From the NCBI GenBank assembly GCA_022783305.1, contig JALEWQ010000086.1, forward strand, positions 1 through 34,932: a stretch of 34,932 nt of DNA. Reading direction: 5' to 3'. Below the pieces are notes generated by a model that worked only from the letters and a program-made list of their open reading frames with translations, was not told the origin of the DNA and ran no database searches. Within the stretch, counting starts at the first letter, position 1; each line of letters starts with the position of its first letter. The translations under genes were made by a program, and so were the position numbers. The stretch is from Trueperella sp. (GTDB lineage: Bacteria; Actinomycetota; Actinomycetes; Actinomycetales; Actinomycetaceae). Below, one piece after another: positions 7,334 to 15,374 of this stretch.

Positions 7334-8502
7334 TCATGCCTCCTAGGTCGATACTTCAGATGGGTAGTGTTGGATCCGACAAGCTTGAACGCCTCCCGCG
7401 CCACGCCCATGAGCGGGGCGTTCGCGCCGTTGGGCGCGATGTCAATGATGAGATCCTGGCTGGCGGTGGAGCTGGCAGTGTCAAACACCGAGGCGCGCAG
7501 GGAGCTCATGAACACGCCCAGCTGAGCGAGCGAACCTCCCACGTAGATCGCGCCGGGGTTGATGAAGTTGACGATCGGCCCCAAAGCCCGACCAATCAGC
7601 TCCCCCGACTGGCGCACGTACGGGTTGATTTCTGGCATGTCGTTGAGGACGGCGTCGACGATCGGGCGGTCGCCGAGGTCGAGGCCCGCACTCAGCGCCC
7701 GCTCGCGGATCACGGCACCCGAGGCCACCGCCTCCAGGCACCCGCTGCGCCCGCAGGCGCACAGGTTGTTGAGGTTGGGATCGACCCGCGCGTGGCTGAT
7801 GTCCCCCGCGAAGCCGCCCGCGCCCTGGTAGAGCTCCCCGTTGATGACCACCGCCCCGCCGATGCCGGTGCCCGCCTTAACGTAGATGTATGAATCGGCG
7901 GACACGTAGGGCAGCTCCCCCACCGCGCATGCGCGCGTGTCGTTTTCCACCCATACGGGCAGGCCCGTCATCTCGTTGAGAATTCCGCACAAATCCGCCC
8001 CGTGCCAGCCGGGCATGCGGGCGGGCAGGACGAGCTTGCGCGTGATCGCCTCCACCGGGCTGGCCACGGACAGGCCGATCGCGCCGATCTTGCGCTCCGC
8101 GAAGTGCTCCTCGCGTAGCTGATTCCAACGTTCGACCAGGGTAGCCATCACCTTTTCGGGCGCCGAGGGAGAATCGAAGACGATCTCCTGCGGTTCTCGC
8201 ATCGGGTGGATGGAGTCCATGATGCCGAAGCGCAGGTGGTGGGCGCCGACCTCAGCCACGGCCACCACCTCTGCGGTGTCGATTGAGATGAGGATCTTCG
8301 CCGGACGCCCGCCGGTGGACCTGTTCGACTCTATTTCCTTAATCAGCTCCTGCTCGATGAGGCTGCGGGCGACGTTCGACGCCGTCGACGACGAAATCCC
8401 CATCGAGTGCACCAAATCCGATCGGCGCCGGGCGACGCCAGACTTGATCATTCCGTATGCGGTGTCTAGCAAGTCAGTGCTTACCGCAGGATTCTTCGCC
8501 AC
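7330..8502 (-). CDS. ROK-family (NagC/XylR-like) transcriptional repressor
   Basis: A 390-residue ROK regulator: an N-terminal winged helix-turn-helix (about residues 10-66, recognition region MGISSSTASNVARSLIEQELI, followed by STGGRPAKIL) joined to a ROK sugar-sensing domain. The latter has VKAGTGIGGAVVINGELYQG and the zinc site CACGRSGCLEAVASG. The GTG start is supported by the strong ribosome binding site AGGAGGAG (8508-8515) at 5 nt. The gene diverges from the lacto-N-biose operon across a 231-nt region containing inverted repeats and overlaps the downstream ROK kinase gene. The likely role is sugar-responsive repression of the divergent operon and perhaps of itself. The effector is unknown; a free HexNAc or its phosphate would fit the pathway. 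Confidence 0.93.
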   Translation of the reverse strand: MAKNPAVSTDLLDTAYGMIKSGVARRRSDLVHSMGISSSTASNVARSLIEQELIKEIESNRSTGGRPAKILISIDTAEVVAVAEVGAHHLRFGIMDSIHPMREPQEIVFDSPSAPEKVMATLVERWNQLREEHFAERKIGAIGLSVASPVEAITRKLVLPARMPGWHGADLCGILNEMTGLPVWVENDTRACAVGELPYVSADSYIYVKAGTGIGGAVVINGELYQGAGGFAGDISHARVDPNLNNLCACGRSGCLEAVASGAVIRERALSAGLDLGDRPIVDAVLNDMPEINPYVRQSGELIGRALGPIVNFINPGAIYVGGSLAQLGVFMSSLRASVFDTASSTASQDLIIDIAPNGANAPLMGVAREAFKLVGSNTTHLKYRPRRHE

Positions 8503-8733
8503 CTAAACTCCTCCTTGAGCCGTGGTATCCGCTCTAGAATCAGTGTATCCCCCCACGGGCCTTTTTCCAACTTGGCGAAACTATTTCGTTATTCTTTTGC
8601 AAATTGCACACTGCGTGGACGAAGTGTGTTAAACTCGAGGTCAGTTGAGGCGCACCGAAGACGATGTGCCAATACTGATTCGGAACCCCGAATCCCGTCA
8701 TCACGACACAACAATCCTCAAGGGGGAGGAAAC
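8503..8733. promoter_or_regulatory. Divergent promoter region with candidate operators
   Basis: The region lies between the divergent ROK repressor (-) and the sugar-binding protein gene (+). Three inverted repeats are visible: CGAAActaTTTCG at 8576-8588, TGCAAATTGCA at 8598-8608, and GATTCGG-AACC-CCGAATC at 8677-8694. A plausible plus-strand promoter has TTGCAC (8604-8609) and TAAACT (8630-8635), although the 20-nt spacing is long. The first two repeats lie on or just upstream of this promoter and are candidate repressor sites. The third lies in the transcribed leader and could be an operator or hairpin. GGGGGAGGA at 8722-8730 is the ribosome binding site for the gene at 8734. Confidence 0.55.
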
Positions 8734-10068
8734 ATGACAAAACTTTCGTCAATCGCTAAGGTCGGAGCCCTCTTTGCTTCGGGCGCTCTGATCCTCTCCG
8801 CCTGCTCAAACGGTGCAGGCGGCTCGGAGTCCACCACCACGCCTACCAGCGGCGGATCGGAAACCTCCGCCTCCGGCGCACCCGTCACCATCGAGTACCT
8901 GCACCGTCTGCCCGACGGCGAAGGCATGGTCCCCGTCGCTGACATCGTCGCACGCTGGAACAAGGAGCACCCCGACATCCAGGTCACCTCCACGAAGTTC
9001 GACGGTGCCCCGGCCGACCTGATCAAGAAGGTCCAGACGGACGTCTCGGCCAACAACGCGTCCTGCCTCTTCCAGGCTGGATACGCCGATCTGGCCGAGC
9101 TCTACGTCGGCGGCCTCGTCCAGGACGTCACGCAGTACGCCACGAAGTACGCCGACAAGTTCGGCGATGGCCCGTTCGGCTCCATGCAGCTCGACGGCAA
9201 GTACTTCGGCCTGCCGCAGGACACCGGCCCGCTCGTCTACTACTACAACAAGGCCGCGTTCGAGGAGCTCGGCCTCAAGGTTCCGACCACCTCGCAGGAG
9301 TTCATCGACACCGCCAAGAAGGCAGCCGAGAAGGGCAAGTACATTGCCACCTTCCAGACTGACGAGGCCGGCTCGATCCTCCCGGCACTGTCCGCGGCCG
9401 CTGGCGACCAGTGGTTCGCCATCGACGGTGATTCTTGGAAGATCGACCTCAAGGGCAAGGGCACCTCGGCCGTCGCCGACTTCTGGCAGCAGCTGCTCGA
9501 CGCGAAGGCTGCGCCCGTGATCGAGCGCTGGGGCGCTGACTGGAAGTCCAAGCTCAACGACGGCACCGTCATCGGCACCATCGGCGCCGCATGGGAGGCC
9601 CCGCTCCTCGCTGACGACATGGCCGGCTCCGACAACGTCGGCAAGTGGGCCATCGCCCAGCTGCCCGACTTCGGCAACGGTGGCGGCACCGGCCCCGACG
9701 GCGGCTCCGGCGTCGTCGTGTCCAAGACCTGCCAGTACCCCGAGCAGGCCATGGAGTTCAACGCCTGGTTCAACACCCAGGTTGACGACCTCGCCTCCCA
9801 GGGTCTCGTGGTCGCCGCGACCGACAAGCCCGCCAACCCCAAGTACGCCTCCTTCTACGGGGATGAGGACGTCCTCGCCCAGTTCGCCACCGCGAACGAC
9901 GCGATGAAGCCCTTCCTCTACATCCCGGGTTGGTCGGCCGTTTGGAGCAACCTCGGTGAGAACGCCGCCGCCGCAGGCAGCGGCTCCAGCTCAGTGGCTG
10001 ACGTGCTCAACCAGGCTGGCGACACCGCCAAGAAGGCCATCGAAAACGCCGGCCTGACGGTGAAGTAA
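8734..10068 (+). CDS. Sugar ABC transporter substrate-binding lipoprotein (family 1), probable lacto-N-biose/galacto-N-biose binder
   Basis: Extracytoplasmic sugar-binding protein of the CUT1 class, 444 residues. The start at 8734 is chosen because of the GGGGGAGGA ribosome binding site and because the protein then opens with a lipoprotein signal (LILSAC, Cys24) followed by a Ser/Thr/Gly linker. An in-frame upstream extension would run through the promoter region. The mature part begins with VTIEYLHRLPDGEGMVPVADIVARWNKEHPDIQV, typical of family 1 binding proteins. It is followed by two CUT1 permeases and the GH112 phosphorylase, the same order as in the bifidobacterial lacto-N-biose/galacto-N-biose operon, so the ligand is inferred to be that disaccharide. 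No ATPase gene is nearby; CUT1 systems often share one encoded elsewhere. Confidence 0.92.
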   Translation: MTKLSSIAKVGALFASGALILSACSNGAGGSESTTTPTSGGSETSASGAPVTIEYLHRLPDGEGMVPVADIVARWNKEHPDIQVTSTKFDGAPADLIKKVQTDVSANNASCLFQAGYADLAELYVGGLVQDVTQYATKYADKFGDGPFGSMQLDGKYFGLPQDTGPLVYYYNKAAFEELGLKVPTTSQEFIDTAKKAAEKGKYIATFQTDEAGSILPALSAAAGDQWFAIDGDSWKIDLKGKGTSAVADFWQQLLDAKAAPVIERWGADWKSKLNDGTVIGTIGAAWEAPLLADDMAGSDNVGKWAIAQLPDFGNGGGTGPDGGSGVVVSKTCQYPEQAMEFNAWFNTQVDDLASQGLVVAATDKPANPKYASFYGDEDVLAQFATANDAMKPFLYIPGWSAVWSNLGENAAAAGSGSSSVADVLNQAGDTAKKAIENAGLTVK

Positions 10069-10075
10069 GAACACT

Positions 10076-10121
10076 TGTTCTTGGTGTGGGGGTGCCGAAA
10101 GGTGCCCCCACACCAAGAACA
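10076..10121 (+). terminator. Strong intra-operon GAAA-loop hairpin after the sugar-binding protein gene
   Basis: A 21-bp stem (10076-10096 with 10101-10121), containing two G-U wobble pairs near the loop and otherwise fully paired, is closed by GAAA. It begins 7 nt after the binding-protein stop codon. An A-rich stretch follows but no T-run. As with the hairpin at 2041-2068, it is placed to favour binding-protein mRNA over downstream permease mRNA by partial termination or 3' protection. Confidence 0.8.
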
Positions 10122-10149
10122 GGATGCAAAAACGGACGGAAAAATAAAA

Positions 10150-11118
10150 ATGTCTACAACCGTTAAGGAACCTCCAGCCACAACACATAAGCATCGGCGC
10201 ACAAAGCGCGAGGCACACGAAGCCCGCACCGGCTGGCTCTTCATGGCCCCGTTTGCTGTACTCTTCACGTTTATTTTCGTAATCCCAATCATCGTCTCCA
10301 TCTACAAGGCCTTCTTCCAGACCCGCGTGGTCGGAGGCGGCGCCTTCGGCGGCGGCGACTCGCAGCAGGTCTTCGTCGGGTTTGACAACTTCGCCTACGT
10401 CGTCGGCTCCGACGTGTTCTGGGCCGGCATCGGACGAGTCATCCTCTACACCCTCTTCCAGGTGCCGGTCATGATCGGCCTGGCCCTAGTCCTGGCCCTC
10501 CTCATCGACTCGTTTATCCTCCGCCACGTCACCATCTACCGGTTGTCCTACTTCCTGCCCTACGCCGTTCCCGGCGTCGTGGCCGCCATCATCTGGATGT
10601 ACATCTACACCCCGACAGTCTCGCCACTGAACTCACTGTTTGACGCGATGGGCGTGGAATTCCCGATCGACTTCTTCTCCAGCAACGTCATCCTCGCCTC
10701 CATGGCGAACATGACCACGTGGACGTTCGCTGGCTACAACATGCTCATCTTCCTCGCAGCCCTGCAGGCCATCCCGCGCGACCTGTACGAAGCAGCCCGT
10801 GTCGACGGCGCATCATCTTGGCAGATCGTGCGCTACATCAAGATCCCCATGGTGCGCGGAGCAGCGTTGCTGGCCATCCTGTTGTCGATCGTCGGCACGA
10901 TTCAGCTCTACAACGAGCCCGCCGTCCTTGCCACGAAGAACACCTGGATGGGCCAGGCTTACACGCCGTTGATGATGGCGCTGAACACGGCCAAGGGGTA
11001 TATCACGCCCTCGGGTGACGGCCCCGCGTCCGCCATCGCAATCATGATGGCGATCATCGCCGGTGTCCTCGCCGTGATCTACTTCCTGACGGATCGGAAG
11101 GTGAATGGAAATGACTAA
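10150..11118 (+). CDS. Sugar ABC transporter permease 1 (CUT1, MalF-like)
   Basis: First membrane subunit of the disaccharide importer, 322 residues. The start at 10150 is chosen because upstream in-frame codons would read through the preceding hairpin. The ribosome binding site is weak (GGACGGA in an A-rich leader). After a basic, Lys/Arg-rich tail of about 30 residues, six hydrophobic segments are visible. The EAA coupling motif is YEAARVDGASSWQIVRYIKIP, as in MalF/LacF-type permeases. It overlaps the next permease gene by 8 nt. With the adjacent phosphorylase it is inferred to import lacto-N-biose or galacto-N-biose. Confidence 0.93.
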   Translation: MSTTVKEPPATTHKHRRTKREAHEARTGWLFMAPFAVLFTFIFVIPIIVSIYKAFFQTRVVGGGAFGGGDSQQVFVGFDNFAYVVGSDVFWAGIGRVILYTLFQVPVMIGLALVLALLIDSFILRHVTIYRLSYFLPYAVPGVVAAIIWMYIYTPTVSPLNSLFDAMGVEFPIDFFSSNVILASMANMTTWTFAGYNMLIFLAALQAIPRDLYEAARVDGASSWQIVRYIKIPMVRGAALLAILLSIVGTIQLYNEPAVLATKNTWMGQAYTPLMMALNTAKGYITPSGDGPASAIAIMMAIIAGVLAVIYFLTDRKVNGND

Positions 11119-12049
11119 GACAGCCACGCTCCCCGACGGGCGAACCTACACCCCTTCAATCGAGGGCGTCCCCACCCGCACCTTCGCACCGAAGGTCACC
11201 TCGAAGGTGATCGCCGCCCTGTTCATGATCATCTTCCTCCTGTACTTCATCTTCCCGATTTACTGGATGATCGTCGCCTCCACGAAGACGAACTCCGAGC
11301 TGACCACCACGTTCGGCCTGTGGTTCGCCTCCCACAACGACACGACGGCGAGCCCGTCACTGCCCGCCGCCATCTCCGCCAACTATGACTCGCTCATGGG
11401 CTGGACCCAGGGCCTGCTGTGGCGATGGATCGGCAACTCCTTCATCTACTCCACGGTTGCGGCGCTCATCGGCACGATCACCTCGGTGATGGCCGGCTAC
11501 GCGCTCGCGAAGTTCAAGTTCCCGTTCAAGAACGCCGCGCTCGGCACGATCATGGCTGGCCTGCTCATGCCGGTATCCCTGCTCTCGGTGCCGATCTACA
11601 TCATGTTCTTGAACCTCGGCTGGGACAACACGATGCTGTCGATCATCATCCCCTGCGCGGTTTCGCCCTTCGGCGTGTTCCTCGGCAGGGTCTACGTCCA
11701 GTCATCGGTGCCCACCGAACTGATCGAGGCGGCCCGCATCGACGGCGCCGGCGAGGCGCGCATCTTCTTCACGATGGTGCTGCGCATCCTGGCCCCGGCG
11801 ATGGTGACGATCTTCCTGTTCATCTTCGTGGCCACATGGAATAACTTCATCCTGCCGCAGTTGATGATCTCTTCCCAGGAGCTCAAGCCCATCACCCTCG
11901 GCCTGTACGGCATGGCCTCGTACTTCAACCCGCAGTATGGTCCGATGATGATGGCCTCCCTGCTCGGCGTCGTCCCGCTGATCATCCTGTTCCTTGCATT
12001 GCAGCGCTACTGGCAGTCCGGCCTCTCGGCCGGCGCGGTCAAGGGCTGA
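11111..12049 (+). CDS. Sugar ABC transporter permease 2 (CUT1, MalG-like)
   Basis: Second membrane subunit, 312 residues from the start at 11111. This start is favoured over an ATG six bases upstream (11105) because GGAAGG (11096-11101) is then 9 nt away rather than 3. Hydrophobic segments include ALFMIIFLLYFIFPIYWMIV at the N-terminus, and the EAA coupling motif is LIEAARIDGAGEARIFFTMV, typical of MalG-type permeases. The end of the first permease overlaps this gene by 8 nt. The phosphorylase gene follows after 35 nt. The job is inferred from the operon: forming the membrane channel of the disaccharide importer. Confidence 0.93.
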   Translation: MTKTATLPDGRTYTPSIEGVPTRTFAPKVTSKVIAALFMIIFLLYFIFPIYWMIVASTKTNSELTTTFGLWFASHNDTTASPSLPAAISANYDSLMGWTQGLLWRWIGNSFIYSTVAALIGTITSVMAGYALAKFKFPFKNAALGTIMAGLLMPVSLLSVPIYIMFLNLGWDNTMLSIIIPCAVSPFGVFLGRVYVQSSVPTELIEAARIDGAGEARIFFTMVLRILAPAMVTIFLFIFVATWNNFILPQLMISSQELKPITLGLYGMASYFNPQYGPMMMASLLGVVPLIILFLALQRYWQSGLSAGAVKG

Positions 12050-12084
12050 TCACCACCCACCTACTACTACCTCACGGAGAAACC

Positions 12085-14247
12085 ATGTCACGCGGCCGCT
12101 TCACCATGCCGACCGAAGAAAACTTCTTCGAAGAATCTAAGAAACTCGCCGAACTTTGGGGCGCTGACGCCGTCCGCAACTCAGACGGCACGCAGCTCGA
12201 CCATGACGTCCTGGACTTGGGCAAGCGCGTCTACTCGGCTTACTTCCCCACCCGCGGCCATAACGAGTTTATGGTCGGCAGGATGAGGTACGTCCCGCAG
12301 GTCTACCTGCTCTCGGAGCGCACCCTCGCCGAGGGCGAATCCGTCACCATCCCGCTGCTGGCCACCTACTTTGACGAGCAGCTCCAGGTCAACCACGACG
12401 ACGACCCGGCCCAGTACTGGGAGGTCATTGACCGCACATCCGGCGAGACCCTGCCCGCGGCGTCGTGGAGCTACGACGCCGCCACGGACTGCGTCACAAT
12501 CACCGGGGCCACCCCGATGCACGAGTACACCGTGACGTTCCTCGCCTACGTCATCTGGGATCCGGTCCAGATGTACAACCACATCACGAACGATTGGGGG
12601 GACAAGGAGCACGAGATCGCCTTCGATCCGCGCCACCCGGAGGTTCGTGACTTCATGTACGAGACCCTAGAGAAGTGGTTGGCGGACAACCCGCACGTCG
12701 ACGTCGTCCGCTTCACCACGTTCTTCTACCAGTTCACGTTGATCTTCAACAACCTTCGGCGCGAGAAGATCGTGGACTGGACAGGATTCCAGGTCACCGT
12801 TTCGGCGCAGGCGCTGGCTGACTTCGAGAAACAGTACGGCTACCGGATGCGCCCGGAGGATTTCGTCGACGCCGGCAGCTACGGCTCGTCGTTCGTCAAC
12901 CCCGGCAAGCCGCAGCGCGACTGGCTGGACTTCACCTTCCACTCGGTCCAGCACATGATTAAGCACATGGTCGATCTGACCCACGCGGCTGGCAAGGAAG
13001 CCATGATGTTCCTCGGCGACCAGTGGATCGGCACCGAGCCGTATTCGAAGGAATACCCGGGCCTGGGCATGGACGCGATCGTGGGTTCGGTGGGCGACGG
13101 CACCACCACCCGCATGATCGCGGACATCAAGGGCGTGCGGTACCACGAAGGCCGCTTCCTTCCCTACTTCTTCCCGGATAGCTTCTACGAGGGGGCAGAC
13201 CCCTCGATTGAAGCGTGGGACAACTGGCGCAAGGCCCGCCGCGCGATCCTGCGCTCCCCGCTGGAGCGCATGGGTTACGGCGGCTACCTGTCGCTGGCGA
13301 ACAAGTTCCCCACGTTCGTGGAGGCCGTGGCCCACATCGCCGACGAGTTCCGCGACATCTACGACCGCTCGGGCGGCGTGGGCGCGCAGCCTCAGCTGAC
13401 CGTCGCGTTCCTTGACGCGTGGGGCGAGCAGCGCTCCTGGCAGGGCTTCACTGTCGCGCACGCGTTGCCGAACAAATACAACCGCAACTACTACGGCATC
13501 CTCGAGGCGATCTCGGGTATGCGCGTGAACGTCCGGTTCATCTCGTTCGCGGACGTGCTGGAGGGCGGCGTGCCCGACGACGTCGACGTCATCATCAACG
13601 CCGGCCCCGCCGCCACCTCCTACTCGGGTGACGACGCCTGGGCCAACCCCGCCCTCGTCTCCGCGATCCGCGCGTGGGTGCGCAGCGGCAAGGGCTTCGT
13701 GGGTGTCGGCCAGCCAACCGCGCTTTCCCGCCAGGGTCGCTTCTTCCAGCTCGCCGACGTGCTCGGCGTGGATCAGGAGATCTACCGCTCGCTCAACGTG
13801 GACAAGTACTGGCCGGAGCCGACCGAGGATCACTTCATCACCTCCGAGTTCACCTCGCCGCTCGACTTCGGCGAGACGATCACCAACACCTTCCCCATCT
13901 CGCAGGAGACGGCGGTGTTGCGCGCGAACAACGGGGAGGTCCAGCTCGCCGCTAACGACTACGGCGCCGGCCGCGGCGTCTACCTGTCCGGCCTGCCCTA
14001 TTCGGCCACGAACGCCCGCCTGCTCGAGCGCATCCTGTTCTGGGTGGCGGGCGCGGAGGATCACTACGCCACCTGGTCGAGCTCCAACCCCGACTGCGAG
14101 GTGGCCTACTTCCCGGCCACCTCCTGCTACGCCGTCGTCAACAACACGGGCGAGCCGCAGGCGACCACGGTCTCGCTGCCGAACGGGCAGAGCGTGGATG
14201 TGGAGCTGGAGGGTTCCGGAATCCTGTGGAAGGACTACGAGGACTGA
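12085..14247 (+). CDS. lnpA: 1,3-beta-galactosyl-N-acetylhexosamine phosphorylase (GH112)
   Basis: A cytoplasmic phosphorylase (EC 2.4.1.211) that converts lacto-N-biose or galacto-N-biose plus phosphate to galactose-1-phosphate and GlcNAc or GalNAc. Length is 720 residues, close to the roughly 750 of characterised GH112 enzymes. The opening RGRFTMPTEENF and YFPTRGHNEFMVGRMRYVPQVY are typical of the family. Asp312, in MFLGDQWIGTEPY, corresponds by position and context to the catalytic acid Asp313 known for the Bifidobacterium longum enzyme. The ribosome binding site ACGGAGA is at 12074-12080. The gene follows the disaccharide permeases and its stop shares one base with the nahK start (TGATG). 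GH112 also includes D-galactosyl-1,4-L-rhamnose phosphorylases, but the nahK neighbour argues for HexNAc-containing substrates. Confidence 0.95.
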   Translation: MSRGRFTMPTEENFFEESKKLAELWGADAVRNSDGTQLDHDVLDLGKRVYSAYFPTRGHNEFMVGRMRYVPQVYLLSERTLAEGESVTIPLLATYFDEQLQVNHDDDPAQYWEVIDRTSGETLPAASWSYDAATDCVTITGATPMHEYTVTFLAYVIWDPVQMYNHITNDWGDKEHEIAFDPRHPEVRDFMYETLEKWLADNPHVDVVRFTTFFYQFTLIFNNLRREKIVDWTGFQVTVSAQALADFEKQYGYRMRPEDFVDAGSYGSSFVNPGKPQRDWLDFTFHSVQHMIKHMVDLTHAAGKEAMMFLGDQWIGTEPYSKEYPGLGMDAIVGSVGDGTTTRMIADIKGVRYHEGRFLPYFFPDSFYEGADPSIEAWDNWRKARRAILRSPLERMGYGGYLSLANKFPTFVEAVAHIADEFRDIYDRSGGVGAQPQLTVAFLDAWGEQRSWQGFTVAHALPNKYNRNYYGILEAISGMRVNVRFISFADVLEGGVPDDVDVIINAGPAATSYSGDDAWANPALVSAIRAWVRSGKGFVGVGQPTALSRQGRFFQLADVLGVDQEIYRSLNVDKYWPEPTEDHFITSEFTSPLDFGETITNTFPISQETAVLRANNGEVQLAANDYGAGRGVYLSGLPYSATNARLLERILFWVAGAEDHYATWSSSNPDCEVAYFPATSCYAVVNNTGEPQATTVSLPNGQSVDVELEGSGILWKDYED

Positions 14248-15374
14248 TGGCCAAGGAATTCAACTCGGAGGTGCTGGATCGGGTCCTGGCTCACTTCGAC
14301 ATCGGCGAGATGACGCACGCTGAGCCGTGGGGCGATGGGCACATCAACCACACGTACCGGATCGAGACTGACCGCGGCGTGTTCATCCTGCAGCGGCTGA
14401 ACACGGAGATCTTTTCTGACCCGGCCAGCCTCATGCGCAACATCGACCTCGTCACGCGCTTCATGGCCAGCAAGGGCCGCGAGACCCTGACGGTCATCCC
14501 CACGGTCGAGGGCGAGTTGTTTCACGACGCCGGGGCGGACGGCGCCTACCGGCTCTACGTGTTCATCCACAACACGGTCTCCTACTCGGTGGTCAAGGAC
14601 CCGGAGCTGACGCGGGCAGCCGGCGCCGCGTTCGGCCAGTTCCAGAAGGATCTTGCCGATTTCGACGCCACGCAGCTGGCGGAGACCATCCCGCACTTCC
14701 ACGACACGCCCCGGCGGCTAGCGAACCTCCAGGCGGCGATTGAGGCGGACGCCGTCGGCAGAGCCGCCGGCGTCCGTGCCGAGATCGCGGAGTACCTGAG
14801 CCGCGCGTCGGACTGCCCGGTGGTGACGGACTTGCTGGATTCCGGTCAGATCCCCTACCGCGTGACTCACAACGACACGAAGATCAACAACATTCTGTTC
14901 GATGCGAGCACGCACGAGGCGCGGGCCATCATCGACCTCGACACGGTCATGCCCGGCTCGATGCTCTACGACTTCGGGGACGCGCTGCGCACCGGCGCCG
15001 CCACCACCGACGAGGACGACCCGAACCCGGCGAACATGGGGATCAACCTTAAGCTCTTCGAGGCCTACTGCCAAGGGTTCCTGACCACGATGGGGGATGC
15101 CATCACGGACAGGGAAGCGCAGTTGCTCGCCTTCTCCGTCAAGCTCCTCACCCTCGAGTGCGGCATGCGTTTCCTGACGGACTACCTCGAGGGTGACGTC
15201 TATTTCGCCACCGCGAGTCCCACGCACAACCTGGTGCGGGCCCGCACCCAGTTGGCCCTCGTGGCGGACATCGAAACCAAGATGGAACAGATGAACGCGA
15301 TCGTGCGTCGCGCGCTGGAAAGCACGCACGCGCTCAGAAGTGAAGCACCACAAAGCACGGAAAAGGAAGAATGA
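14247..15374 (+). CDS. nahK: N-acetylhexosamine 1-kinase
   Basis: A cytoplasmic kinase (EC 2.7.1.162) that phosphorylates GlcNAc or GalNAc released by the phosphorylase at C1 using ATP. The protein is 375 residues, near the usual ~360. It has the aminoglycoside-phosphotransferase fold signatures: the catalytic loop HNDTKINNIL with His208, Asp210 and Asn215, and the metal-binding IIDLDTVMPGSMLYDFGD, where Asp230 and Asp232 are the acidic residues. GDGHINHTYRIET near the N-terminus is the nucleotide-binding strand-turn region. The start at 14247 shares its A with the phosphorylase stop codon. The product links phosphorolysis to the amino-sugar nucleotide pool. Confidence 0.95.
   Translation: MAKEFNSEVLDRVLAHFDIGEMTHAEPWGDGHINHTYRIETDRGVFILQRLNTEIFSDPASLMRNIDLVTRFMASKGRETLTVIPTVEGELFHDAGADGAYRLYVFIHNTVSYSVVKDPELTRAAGAAFGQFQKDLADFDATQLAETIPHFHDTPRRLANLQAAIEADAVGRAAGVRAEIAEYLSRASDCPVVTDLLDSGQIPYRVTHNDTKINNILFDASTHEARAIIDLDTVMPGSMLYDFGDALRTGAATTDEDDPNPANMGINLKLFEAYCQGFLTTMGDAITDREAQLLAFSVKLLTLECGMRFLTDYLEGDVYFATASPTHNLVRARTQLALVADIETKMEQMNAIVRRALESTHALRSEAPQSTEKEE

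Noticed and set aside
8515-8733. A 73-residue upstream extension of the sugar-binding protein
   Set aside because: It would run through the divergent promoter region and the repressor's ribosome binding site, and would put the lipobox far from the N-terminus.
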